DNA from: Agriotes lineatus
Lineage: Eukaryota > Arthropoda > Insecta > Coleoptera > Elateridae
Reading direction: 5' to 3'
Assembly (NCBI GenBank): GCA_940337035.1
Contig: CALNHX010003532.1
Span: 1-64,000 of the forward strand
Length of the DNA: 64,000 nucleotides
The notes under the pieces are model-generated. The model had not been told where the DNA came from. It saw only the letters and a program-made list of their open reading frames with translations, and searched no databases. The position numbers and the translations under genes were made by a program. This document shows, piece by piece, positions 13,466-23,196 of the stretch (within the stretch, counting starts at the first letter, position 1; each line of letters begins with the position of its first letter).

Positions 13466-15012
13466 TAGCGCATTTAATTAATAAATCGAAAGCAGCGTTA
13501 CAATCAAGGTTGGTATCACATATTTTATCACAGAAAATATTTTAATAATAAATTTTTATCCATGCAATAATTAAAGTTCTATAAACAGTATACCTTACCT
13601 TTAAGGTACTATGTAATATATAACTGAAAAAGGCAATACTACTTCCATGTTTTACAAACTTCTAAGGTGAATATCACCGAACAGGGGGCGAAGAATTTTA
13701 TCAATAATGCCGTAAAATGATTTATTAGTAACAATAACCTGCATATTTTTGTTATTAAGCACGCAGTGTCCTATTTATTTCAAATGTAGATATTTTAAGA
13801 GAACATAGTGGGGTTAAATATTATCCATTTAAGAGCCTCGCGAACGCAAGACTGGGTTACAGCTTACATTCTCGTTGCAATCGCCTAGCTTTTCTTGGTT
13901 TTATTTTGTCAGTAAACTGTAGTCCTTGCAAGCTTAATCGGTTTTCTGTTCAGGAGTTCTCGAACAATTGGTCCTACAAGGATTACGAGTGAAACCTTCG
14001 ATCGCCTATCCCAGCTGTCCTAAATACCTTGCGAATAATCTCTACTGGCGTAAATTGGTACGTGACAAGCATTGATAAGTTCGTTGAAGCAACCTGTGGC
14101 TTAGAGGCGACTCTTTGAGAAAGGATTATAATATTAAATATATTTTCCCGCTGCTGATCATGTAAGTCAGTGATACAACCTTAGTATCAAGCGTGTAAGT
14201 CGGTGATTATATTTGTTTGCTGCTTTCCCTTGACAACGGAACTTAATATTATTATTAAGTTCCTAGGATAATATAATTACCAACGCAGATGCAGACTTAA
14301 ACATTTTGTTTATAATTGCAAGTGTTTATGTAACATGCGACAACTCACAGGTAACACGACTCACGAAAGGGATGGAAATCAACATTAATCCTGGTGACAA
14401 ACCAAACGATTTTTTTAAATATAGGAAAATTTCGAGAAGCAGCGGAATAAATATAATAAGATAACTCGAAATGTATCGCCTATTAACATTTTCGGCAGGA
14501 AGCAAGTCCTGGCATTCCTTGTTACTTAAATAGCTTTTTTTTAAGTACCGGGGCGACTGTAATTTTCAATTTAAAAATGTACTTGTTCATGTTACGATTA
14601 TTGTACATTAAAAATGCGAAAAGTTAGTGTAAATTCGGAACGTTTGCTGACATTGTCAGGTACAACTATATAGGGTGCACCAAAATGAATGCAACTATAA
14701 TATGAAGCTAAGAAATACTCTTAATTGAAACAGTAGAGAAATTTCAGCTATGAGTTAAAAATTAACATAATTCCAGTGTAACTAGAAGTAATGTCACCTT
14801 GGCTGTTTCAATGATAAGGTGCATTTTTTATATCATCTGACATTTTTCCTCTACGAAATTAAAGTAGCAATGGAAGAAACAAAGACCAACGTTTCTTGGG
14901 AACTTTCGGTAACACCAGGTAATATTACAAACGTCAACCTGTTTGAAAACGTGAGAAAATACGCTCTTTTGTTAATGCTGACCACTCGTTATTTTTGTTA
15001 AGGGTATTAATA
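13466..15012. other. No gene recognised
   Basis: AT-rich with only short ORFs (60 codons or fewer) and no motif. Nothing further is supported. Confidence 0.4.
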
Positions 15013-15199
15013 ACGGGTGTTCATAAACAGTCGTCATCCCAGTTACTTTGAAAAACAAAATGTTATGTCTTTGATTAATTCGTGCAACACAATGAAAACG
15101 TCATTGAGTACTGTCATAGCGCATTTTTTCTCAATTTTAATAGACATACGTTTCTGAAGTCAAAACCTACTGGGATGACGACTGTTTATGAACACCCGT
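15013..15199. mobile_element. 187-bp MITE with near-perfect terminal inverted repeats
   Basis: The left end ACGGGTGTTCATAAACAGTC is repeated in perfect reverse complement at the right end; the arms extend about 30 bp to CATCCCAGT / ACTGGGATG. TA flanks both sides (15,011-15,012 and 15,200-15,201). The end sequence is a variant of that at 13,070 (CGGGTGTYC), suggesting mobilisation by related transposases. Confidence 0.8.
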
Positions 15200-15240
15200 T
15201 AGAAATAAACAAATAATCCATCGATAAATACATTTAGAGC

Positions 15241-15268
15241 CATTAAATTAAATTAAATTAAATTAAAT
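15241..15268 (+). repeat. ATTAA pentanucleotide microsatellite
   Basis: About five tandem copies of AAATT/ATTAA. Confidence 0.85.
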
Positions 15269-15279
15269 ATCATTTTAGT

Positions 15280-15740
15280 TATTAAGGTACCAAGGGCATT
15301 ATGAGTAAAATAAGAGCCCAAGATTGTTAGTGTACTAACCGAGGGCCTTTGGCCCGAGGTATGTACAACAATCGCGGGCCCTTAGCTCATAATGCCTGTG
15401 GTGCCTTCAAGGTTTTATGTCCTACCAATTTTCTTACCTAATTCATATTCATATTCAATTCATATAATTACTATGATATAGTATTTAAGATTGATCTAGT
15501 TAGCTGATCTAAGTTAAATTGGTGACATTAGCTGAGCTGTCATTAATTTTCATTGTGACAGTGGTGCATAATTTTTGAATAAAAGTTGTATCCATGGAAA
15601 CAAATACAGTTAATTTTTCATATAACCCTAGTGTTCTTATGAGAAATAATTGCCCTGGAGCGTTATTTGTATCTAAGATACCTTAAAATAGAGTCATTAA
15701 TTTCAATTAATGTACTGGTAGGACATAAATTAAATAAGAA
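15280..15740. repeat. Inverted-repeat rich segment, probable decayed MITE
   Basis: TTTATGTCCTACCA at about 15,412 is matched by the reverse complement TGGTAGGACATAAA at about 15,718, giving a small inverted pair about 300 bp apart. Upstream, GGGCATTATGAG and CTCATAATGCC (about 15,294 and 15,388) flank a hairpin with CCGAGGGCC TTT GGCCCGAGG near 15,340. The same motif with TCT in the middle occurs, in reverse complement, in the 41-kb direct repeats. Confidence 0.55.
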
Positions 15741-18130
15741 TAGCTTCTACGTATATAGTTCAGTAACTTTTACAATTTTATTCTTATTTAAAAGGTGAGG
15801 TATCGGATAGCCCGTTTTTCAACCTCACCCAAGTGGCAAATATAATAATATGAAAATTATAGTATGTAATTATAAATTAAAAATAATTTTTATAAAGAAA
15901 CGTAAATTATTGATGCGCGAAACATCTGCTGAATTTTCAATGTACGAAATTCACGAGATCGTCAGCGACGTTTCTAGCGGATTCAGATGCTTGACTTTAA
16001 AACGACACCGTGAGTGAAAATCTAATACAGTACTAGAGGGATATGTGCAGAATTTAATATCGACAATTTAGCTCAAGTGTGAAATTTCATAAGCTACTAC
16101 GTTTTTGCCACTTTGACAACGACAAATGTTTGCATCAACTATAACAGAAGAAATGCAAGGTAATTTTTGTGCTTCTTGCTTCGTCGTCGTTATCAACGAA
16201 TTTTGTCAAAATTATGAACTATTGAAACAACACACGTCTCACAAATGTCAAAATGAATTGTTCCTCAAAAATAAAATAAAAATAAAAATAAGGCTCTTCA
16301 GTTCACCAGCAACTGTATTACACGATTTGGAAGTTCACATCATCCTGTATCGACATAAAATATAAACTAGGTAGTGCAAAATACTACTTCCTAAAAATTG
16401 GATGATATTCTGTGGGACTTTGTCTTGAATATGAAAAAGAACAATTGGGAAGACTACAGAGAAAATATAGTAAAAACAATTAGGAACAGTACAGCCAAGA
16501 CACTTTAAGAAAGTGCCTGGACTTACTGGTAAAATACAAAAGCAATTGAAGAAGGTAGTACATAAAGCAGTAAGGAGCCGGAAGGTGTAAAGAAATACAA
16601 CACGATAGCAAGACCGGAATGAAGAAATTACGTTATCTCGAGAATAGAACGGATGATGCTTGCGCTGTTAAGCATATGCAAAACAATAGTAAGAGACTTC
16701 AGAGACAAAACTGGAGAAGATACACAGCAAAAACTTACACAGAGCAATAAAGCAACTGAATAAAGAAGAAATCAGCTATGAAAATAAGAGATTGGCTATT
16801 ATATTACAAAGAACTGTGGAGTCTAGATAAATATTCCAAATTAGAGAAAAATAAACAGGACCATCAAGATTACAAAACAAATATGCTCATATAACTGTCC
16901 AATAAAAATTTAGAAATGAGTGTTGGAAACAAAATAAAGTTTACGACTCGCCCAGTGTAGTGATATATCGAAGAAAAGGACAGCGTAGTTATCAGACAGT
17001 GCCTGAAGAAAAATTTACATTCTCTAATTCCCAAGAGGACGTGCTTTGGTTTTACCTATAATAGCTTAACTTACTCATAAAACCACCTGAAGGTTGTCGT
17101 ACCAATTCATTTAAACACAAACTGTACTAATAACAATGATATATTTAGAAGCCATGAGCAACAGAGGAAGATATTGCAGGGAAAACGGGTCTAACAGTGG
17201 TGTCGCGGAATTACAAGCCTTTACTGATCAAATCTATTAGGCTGGGCACAATCCAACCTTCTTTACTGAGAATTTATCTGCTTTTCTTTGCCGGGATTAA
17301 ATATGAAAGCAAACAAGTATTAACTTCAAAGGAAAAATGTAAAAGTGCAAATCTGCAACCCTACAGGCAAGGCACACTGATTTAAACCAATATATAACGT
17401 CCAAGCGTTTACAATACCGACCTTGCAACTTTGGATGACGGTTTTAGAACAGACTCCTGCCTTCCTAGAAAGTCTACTGGTGCCCTAGTGACGTCTTCCT
17501 CAAGGCCTGGGGCATGAGCAGTTACGAATACGACGAATGGCGCAATCCAGGTAGCTTCAAGGCTACGGAGATGACTAATGGCAAAATACAGATAAGTTTT
17601 AACTTCTAGTCGTACGACGTACGTTGACAGTAATATTTCACATCTACACGGAACTTACGATGAACGGACCAAGAATAATGTTGTATGGAAGGCACATAAT
17701 AAATCCAAAGCCTAAGCTGTAATAGATGAAGAAGAAGTAGGTAAATACAGGTTTTTCTGTAAAATTCTCAGAACTTTAGTAGAAAAATCTTGTTTAAAAC
17801 TAGATTTAATAATTAGTTGTACACGAAGGCACTGAAGTTTAACTTTTTGACACGAATGTGGCATTTACTTAAAATTATTTAATAAACCACATGAGCGATA
17901 TAAAGAAACTTCAGTACCCAGAGGCACAATATGCTTTTTAAATCGATAAATCGTCAAACTAATAGTCGACTACCCCTTAAGCTCACCACATAGATGGTCC
18001 TATTACAATAATTTTACCATTTTTAAAATTAAAGTGTAATTGAGAAAGTTACAGAAGAATTTTTCACGTCTTTAATAAAGAACGCTCATTGCAGGAAACA
18101 TAACTTTTGGTAGATCAAAGGTATGTACAA
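15741..18130. other. No gene recognised
   Basis: AT-rich, with scattered ORFs of 60-80 codons that lack motifs and good start context. No transposon ends are visible. Confidence 0.4.
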
Positions 18131-18840
18131 TAATAGTTTATTTATCTAGAACAAAAAGTGACATTTTAAAGGACGAGAAAGTTGTTTACGGCCGAGGCGT
18201 CAGCCGAGGACGGAATTACTTGCGAGGACCTTAAAAACACTTTTCGTTCGTGGTGAATACAACGGTTTATTTCATAACGCAAGTTTAACGAATTTTAAAT
18301 AAAAAGTTGTAAATCATTTCAAATTTCATGTCAACAACTGACGTATAATTTTAAAGTACTTGAACTTTAATATTTTACTTTAAAGTACTAGGACTTTAAT
18401 GTTCCATTTTTTGGACCATAAATACGTTTTATTTCATACTGATGTCAAAAATGACATTTTTCGGATTATTTTTGGTACAAAAAATGGAACATTAAAATCC
18501 TAGTACTTTAAAGTAAAATTTTAAAGTTAAAGTACTTTAAAACTTATTTATTGTACAAAAAATGGTACATTAAAGTCCTAGTACTTTAAAGTAAAATTTT
18601 AAAGTTCAAGTACTTTAAAATTATACGTCAGTTGTTGACATGAAATTTGAAATGATTTACAACTTTTTATTTAAAATTCATTAAACTTGCAGTATGAAAT
18701 AAACCGTTGTATTCACCACGAACGAAAAGTGTTTTTAAAGGTCCTCGCAAGTAATTCCGTCCTCGGCTGACGCCTCGGACGTTAACAACTTTCTCGTCTT
18801 TAAAATGCCACTTTTCGTTCTAGATAAATAAACTACTATT
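18131..18840. mobile_element. 710-bp foldback element with about 290-bp inverted arms
   Basis: Positions 18,131-18,420 are repeated as the reverse complement at about 18,550-18,840 with only scattered mismatches. Matching landmarks include GTTTATTTATCTAGAAC at the outer ends, GAGGACGGAATTACTTGCGA in the middle and TTTAAAGTACT blocks near the axis. The 130-bp spacer contains further AGTACTTTAAA palindromes. There is no coding capacity. Another half-copy of the axial block follows at 18,841-18,925, so the unit has been iterated. This matches foldback-type non-autonomous elements; the mobilising enzyme is unknown. Confidence 0.8.
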
Positions 18841-19255
18841 AAAGTACTTGAATTTGAATATTTTACTTTAAAGTACTACGACTTTAATGTTCCATTTTTT
18901 GTAAATAATCCGAAAAATTTCATTTTTGACATTAGTATGAAATAAAATATATAAAATAATACTGGACCAGTAAAAGGAAACACCTAGTAATGTTAATTAC
19001 ATTAATTCACAAAGAAGATACCGCAGTCAGTGAAATTCAAACCTGCGCTACTAGAGGGAATCTCATTGGTAGGTAGACGCATTACGCGCTGGACTAGGAA
19101 TGCTAGGTAAACGCACATGCTTATTGTTGCATTATGAAGGCAAGGCGATGAAAAACCCATCACAGACAAGCGGCGTCCGATTGGTAACAATGGAAGCATG
19201 ACAGACACCTATTCAGAAACAACATTTATTTATTTATAAAGAATCATCAAAAATT
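18841..19255. other. Partial foldback repeat followed by unassigned DNA
   Basis: The first 85 bp repeat the AGTACTTGAA...TTTTACTTTAAAGTACT block of the preceding foldback element. The remainder has no recognisable gene. Confidence 0.5.
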
Positions 19256-19405
19256 ATTTTCATCTAGTATGGCTATGGAATCGTTCCTAATTTATGTATG
19301 CAACTATGTTTATACTTAAATGTCAAATTTGACATTTGATTTCTAAGTGAATTATAGTTGCATACATAAATTAGGAAGTATTCCATAGCCATGCTAGATG
19401 AAAAT
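19256..19405. mobile_element. Hairpin MITE, copy 1
   Basis: A compact palindrome: CATCTAGTATGGCTATGGAA on the left pairs with TTCCATAGCCATGCTAGATG on the right, and the stem continues through ATGCAACTATG to a central AATGTCAAATTTGACATTTG. A second copy with the same core lies at 61,393-61,572, which shows that it is a dispersed repeat. Confidence 0.8.
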
Positions 19406-20318
19406 AGTTTTGTATCCTACTAAAGTATATTAAAGAACGAGTTTTATAAGGCAGGTGTTATTACAAGACTCTTAGTTTAGAATGTGAGCCGAGCAGCGGG
19501 GAAAGTTCGAAAGGACAAGTGCGATAAATTACTTAGATATGAGTTCTTTTATACTACGAGTATGTTATAACATTTTGGGAGTATTGTCGCGGTTGGTGAA
19601 GCTGATATGACAATGGAAAATTCAATATAAAGTTTGAGATTGTATTAACTGTTTTTGCAAATTTTTATAAAATTTAATTGATAAGTATGAAAGCAGATTG
19701 TTTATGTGGTCCATCTGAAATACGAGAAATTCCTGAAAATACACGCAATAATTTGATTTTTGTCATTCAAAGTTTGATTTCAAAGTAATAACTTTGAAAA
19801 AGTAAATTGTACTAGGCCAGAAAACAATCTAATTAGCGTGCCAGTATATTGAGAGCGGAGCCATACAAGTAACGTTTTTTGAGTGATCGGAATTAATTTG
19901 GGAAAAACGAATCTGCGCAGTAGCATTTTTATTTAAAAATATCTAAGCACGATAGTGATATCTAATTTTATATATTAGACCGTTATCTTGAGTTTGTTTA
20001 AATTAACAAAGTCACACGTTGTCTGTTTGCTCCATTTTTTACTAACCAGCGTGATACATTAAAATTAATAAATGCTTGTTTTGCTCTCGATGGGTCGAAA
20101 CGCAGAGATAAGTTAATTAAATACGTTCTTTATTTTTTATTTTAGAGAACCGCAGTATCGAAGCAATATTGTATGCACCTTTAGGCCGGATATTAACGTG
20201 CTTACTATAGATGTCTACTACTTTTGGTTTTATCGGAAATAACATCAACTTTTGATTTTTAATTCTGAATTCTAAAACTTTGTAAAATTATTTTTATAAT
20301 AATATGAGTAGGTAGCAT
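19406..20318. other. No gene recognised, up to the left edge of the viral element
   Basis: AT-rich, without coding signal. Base composition changes sharply at about 20.32 kb, where GC-rich TCAAGG-containing repeats begin; I take this as the approximate left border of the Maverick/adintovirus element. Confidence 0.4.
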
Positions 20319-20339
20319 TTGCCGGTTCTGAGACCTCCC

Positions 20340-20600
20340 CCCACCACTTTTTCAGGGTCAAGGTTACGGCCTCCCCTGACGCGGCGCACTCCTTCCCCTG
20401 ACGAGTCGGACTTCAAGGTCATTGACTGGGTTTGCAAAGCGCGTAAACTTCAAGGCCAACGTTACTCCTTAGGCTTTCAAGGTCATTCGCTGGGATTGCA
20501 CAGCACTAGTAAACTCCTCCCACCGCTAAGCTCTCAAGGCCCGAACCAACAGCAACGCTGAAGGAGGCTTTCAAGGTCAAATCTTAAAATGTTCATATCT
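20340..20600 (+). repeat. GC-rich degenerate repeats at the left end of the viral element
   Basis: Several degenerate copies of a unit of the type CTTCAAGGTCATT(G/C)..CTGGG and CTCC(C/T)ACC separate short stretches. It ends with CAACAGCAACGCTGAAGGA, which recurs at about 22,936. The matching block at 22,920-23,180 shows an internal duplication of the element's left arm. An ORF across this repeat (20,319-20,561) reads low-complexity sequence and is not called. Confidence 0.6.
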
Positions 20601-20707
20601 CCGTTGTTTATTGAGACATTTTAGCATTGTACTCCTTTCTGATTATTGATATTTTATAAGTAGAAGCCCACGCTTTCGCTATTTATATCCAGTTTGACGC
20701 TAGAGCA

Positions 20708-21106
20708 ATGCCTATCGATAAATTTGGGAAACATATGCATGCGAATTCCACGTCACACCCGCAGGTGTTTGTGGTTGAAGAGCTAAGCGAGCCTATATAT
20801 TATGAACGAGATTTACGACTAGTATCTAGTGCCATCAGTTCAGATAGATGGTACATCCTGGCTCATGGTGACACCGAATATACTATTCCCTTCCGTGTAG
20901 CTGAAATAACAAATGTCTTACTTTATCCAGAAAATACCCAAATTTATATCAACAAGAAAGGATTATATAAGTTTAGAGAAATGATCGGGATGACATTAAA
21001 AAAAGGTGATGTGCTAAAATTTTGGGCAGTCAAGCCAAATATGCTATATGTGGAATTTCAACTCAAGGTTCCCAAAATTGTTGAGTCCAAAAAGGCAGTA
21101 CTGTGA
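20708..21106 (+). CDS. MPIDKFG-family protein, copy A (paralogue of the gene at 30,504)
   Basis: Predicted 132 residues, ATG at 20,708, about 20 bp after a TTTATAT box (20,682-20,688). It starts MPIDKFGKH, like the 131-residue protein at 30,504-30,899, and the two share further positions toward the C-terminus: EYT, YIN, EM.G.TL..GD.L.F.AV.P. These two are therefore paralogues. The beta-rich pattern fits a small jelly-roll or adhesin-like virion component, but that is inference; the family's function is not known to me. Copy A sits alone near the left end, flanked by the GC-rich repeats, whereas copy B lies in the core just upstream of the integrase. This suggests A arose by duplication to the terminal region. 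Confidence 0.8.
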   Translation: MPIDKFGKHMHANSTSHPQVFVVEELSEPIYYERDLRLVSSAISSDRWYILAHGDTEYTIPFRVAEITNVLLYPENTQIYINKKGLYKFREMIGMTLKKGDVLKFWAVKPNMLYVEFQLKVPKIVESKKAVL

Positions 21107-21487
21107 GTTGGAGGCCTCCTGCCACCACTCGGTCGTCAAAGTTGCTCCTGCTTCCGCTCAAACTTCAAGTTAAGAAATCTAACGTTGGGAAGTCAAATGA
21201 AATCAGAAAGAAGAGTCGTGAGAGTAGTGGCACTGTAATCGGATTTCAAGGTTAAGGTGAGATGCGAGGCAACACAAAAAATTAGGCATGCGGTAAGTTC
21301 GCTCCAGCTTACTGCATGTCAAAATTATGACTCGACTAGGATTCGAACCTAGGTCTCCCTGTATATCCGCAATCTGCAGCCGAGGGTATCTTAACCGCTA
21401 GACCATCGAGTCTTATATAAAAAACCCAATTAAACAGACAAATATTGTACAAAAGCTTTATTTTCACTGTTCAAGATACAAAAAATG
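21107..21487. other. Intergenic: repeat remnants and a tRNA-like unit
   Basis: Contains TCAAAG/TTCAAG-type repeats, a segment at about 21,189-21,237 that resembles 23,133-23,180, and the tRNA-like sequence listed separately. No protein gene is seen. Confidence 0.55.
21329..21412 (-). tRNA. tRNA-like Pol III unit (possibly intron-containing or degenerate)
   Basis: On the minus strand the sequence starts GACTCGA and ends TCGAGTC, a perfect 7-bp acceptor stem. It has an A-box-like TGGTCTAGCGGT, a D stem (GTCT/AGAT), a T arm CTAGG TTCGAAT CCTAG with a canonical B box GGTTCGAATCC, and a TTTT terminator 5-8 bp downstream. The anticodon region is abnormal: CCCT pairs with AGGG around a 22-23 nt loop instead of 7 nt, and no U33-anticodon arrangement fits cleanly. 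It is therefore either a tRNA with a short intron, a tRNA-derived non-coding RNA or a SINE head. The amino acid identity is undetermined (GCA is present in the loop). Total length 84 nt. Confidence 0.6.
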
Positions 21488-21913
21488 CTATACTAAATTG
21501 TTATAATACCAACACATGAAGAAGTACGTTACAGACATACACAATATAGCAAATAATAGGGTGCCTAAAACAATTGTAGATATACAACAGGAATTATCGG
21601 CGGGTGCAAGTAGCTTCTTCAAAACATCCGGTTTATTTTTTAACAAAATAGTTTGCCAAGGAGTGTCTACCGCATATGAAGGGAAATGGAATTTTACTTT
21701 GAACGTTAGCAAATCCTGAAGAGTAAAGTTGTGCACGTGTATTTTAAAAACGGATATAGTTGTCAAGGAACTGGTATCCATTTTACGCCACGTCACGTTG
21801 TGCACTCCGTCATTGTAAGCAAGATACGCGGAACTGCACCGTGGTGGTTGAAGGACGTAGAGAATCCCATCATGAACTGCAGCGAGAGCAACCAAAAATT
21901 GTATTGGTAGCAT
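21488..21913 (-). CDS. Predicted type I membrane protein of the viral element
   Basis: Predicted 141 residues from the ATG at 21,913 (the ORF opens slightly upstream on a non-ATG codon). The N-terminus (MLPIQFLVALAAVHDG) looks like a short signal peptide. The ectodomain has potential N-glycosylation sites NVT and NFT, and residues about 109-137 form one long hydrophobic segment (ISTIVLGTLLFAILCM...) followed by a very short tail ending NNLV. Topology would be outside-lumen ectodomain with a C-terminal anchor. I do not recognise the family. Being next to the BIR gene on the same strand, it could belong to an accessory module acting on the host cell or a membrane; that is inference. Confidence 0.6.
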   Translation of the reverse strand: MLPIQFLVALAAVHDGILYVLQPPRCSSAYLAYNDGVHNVTWRKMDTSSLTTISVFKIHVHNFTLQDLLTFKVKFHFPSYAVDTPWQTILLKNKPDVLKKLLAPADNSCCISTIVLGTLLFAILCMSVTYFFMCWYYNNLV

Positions 21914-22002
21914 GTTCAACACGTCGATGGCAACTAGTGAATGGTTCGGTAAAGGAACAACTTAAGTAGCTTCACCTCGAATAGGGTGAACCGCACTTTG
22001 TA

Positions 22003-22392
22003 TCACTTATGACAACTGCAAGATTTTGTCGCGTTGGCTGCACCCGGTTTATTGTTACCTGCTACATCCACTCCGGAGGGCGTATTCATCTTGACGATTA
22101 ATTTAAAAGTTGTAGCTAGAATTTCGTCCATGGTTTGGAAATGCTTCTTCACTTTGGCAACTTTGCAGGTGGGTGACCATCGGAGGTGTTCAGATAAGGG
22201 TGTGTCATGATCTTCCCAACCAGAAATTTGAATTCCACAGTAAAAACACTGTACACAATCTAAAGTGTCGTTGATGCGAAAGAAACCAGCGTCTGCAAGC
22301 GATTTAGGAGATTGACATCGGCTCCAATTGCTAAAGGTTCGTAGCCGTGTGGAGTAACTCGCAAATTTCGGAAATCTAGGTTCTGAGCACAT
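22003..22392 (-). CDS. Single-BIR, IAP-like protein
   Basis: Predicted 129 residues from the ATG at 22,392. One baculovirus IAP repeat spans about residues 14-80. An RLRTFSNW start is followed by LADAGFF, and zinc ligands C49, C52, H69 and C76 are in the canonical C-x2-C-x16-H-x6-C spacing with the typical GW and DP-type loop (GWEDHDTPLSEH). There is no RING finger, so it lacks the E3 ligase module of larger IAPs and resembles survivin-size proteins. BIR proteins bind caspases or IAP-binding-motif proteins, or act in mitosis; a role in blocking host-cell apoptosis is likely by family but not shown. A TATA box lies about 50 bp upstream (22,442-22,450). The reading frame is intact. Confidence 0.9.
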   Translation of the reverse strand: MCSEPRFPKFASYSTRLRTFSNWSRCQSPKSLADAGFFRINDTLDCVQCFYCGIQISGWEDHDTPLSEHLRWSPTCKVAKVKKHFQTMDEILATTFKLIVKMNTPSGVDVAGNNKPGAANATKSCSCHK

Positions 22393-22441
22393 TATGGTGG
22401 CAATGGTAACAACAGACTAACAGCGTACGTGTGTATGAAAA

Positions 22442-22450
22442 CTTTATATA
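22442..22450 (-). promoter_or_regulatory. TATA box for the BIR gene
   Basis: The minus strand reads TATATAAAG about 50-58 bp upstream of the BIR start codon, a good match to a metazoan core promoter. Confidence 0.55.
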
Positions 22451-22518
22451 GTACAATTGAAGGTCACAGAGAATTAAAAAACACAGAAATAGTTTTATAA
22501 ATATTTATTTTCAAATAG

Positions 22519-22890
22519 TTATCTCCAACTATACGTTATGTATGCAACCTCGCCGTCGTGTAGCCGCGACAGGAAGCTCTCCAACGGACGATAGACGTGG
22601 GTCAACCACCAGTGAGCTGTCGATCCGTCAAGAGTGGTAGGGTGCGTCCTGAAGGTGGTAGTCTCCGCGAGACCTTCCCCGAAGAGGTTGTAGGTGTACT
22701 CCACCGTGATTACCGCTTGGAGGGTTCGCTGAGGCGACGTTGGAGGGCACGCAGCCAAAAATCTCCGGAAGTGGCGGTAGAAGTGGTCAGCACCCGGAAA
22801 CGTCGTAGCTGCTGGTGGATGGCTGTTGGTGGATGATGAAAGCGGTCGATGCATGATTCTGGCGATGCTGCTGGTTGTAGTAGCACGCAT
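22519..22890 (-). CDS. Unrecognised protein, about 123 residues
   Basis: The ORF extends to an ATG at 22,959, but a TATATA box sits immediately upstream of that codon (about 22,960). A transcript starting about 30 bp downstream of the box would begin after it, so I prefer the next ATG at 22,890. The product is rich in Thr, Ser, His and Pro in its first half, with GADHFYRHFRRFLAACPP in the middle and a more conserved-looking C-terminus with FGEGLAETTTF and WWLTHVYRPLESFL. No domain recognised. An AATAAA signal lies just past the stop on this strand (about 22,503-22,508), supporting a real transcription unit. It follows the same strand as the BIR and membrane protein genes. Confidence 0.5.
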   Translation of the reverse strand: MRATTTSSIARIMHRPLSSSTNSHPPAATTFPGADHFYRHFRRFLAACPPTSPQRTLQAVITVEYTYNLFGEGLAETTTFRTHPTTLDGSTAHWWLTHVYRPLESFLSRLHDGEVAYITYSWR

Positions 22891-22919
22891 TAAGCTTAAT
22901 AAAGGAAAGCAGTCAAGGA

Positions 22920-23180
22920 CGACCTTCCACCACCAACAGCAACGCTGAAGGATGTGCATATATAAAAATAAAGGTTACTCCTCCCACCACTCGGACTTCA
23001 AGGTTATTCCTCCTGCCACTCGGTCCTCAAAGCCATTCACTCGGATTCTAAGCTCAAGATTTCTTCTCCCAACCAGTAGGACGTCAAGGTTTCTCCTCCC
23101 ACCACTCAGACTTCAAGAGATGTAACGTTAAGAAGTGAAATAAAAGCGGAAAGAAGAGACGTGAGACTAGTAGTAGCACT
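22920..23180 (+). repeat. Second copy of the left-arm GC-rich repeat block
   Basis: CAACAGCAACGCTGAAGGA (about 22,936) and several copies of a CTCCYRCCACTCGGACTTCAAGG-type unit repeat the content of 20,340-20,600. The tail (23,133-23,180) closely resembles 21,189-21,237 (shared GAAAGAAGAG..GTGAGA and AGTAG). The duplication spans the promoter regions of the genes on each side and could be a trace of an old terminal or promoter repeat. Confidence 0.6.
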
Positions 23181-23196
23181 TCAACAACCTGTAGAA

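Noticed and set aside
20319..20561. 80-codon Pro/Ser-rich ORF at the left edge of the viral element
   Set aside because: Reads through the degenerate GC-rich repeats; low complexity and no start context.
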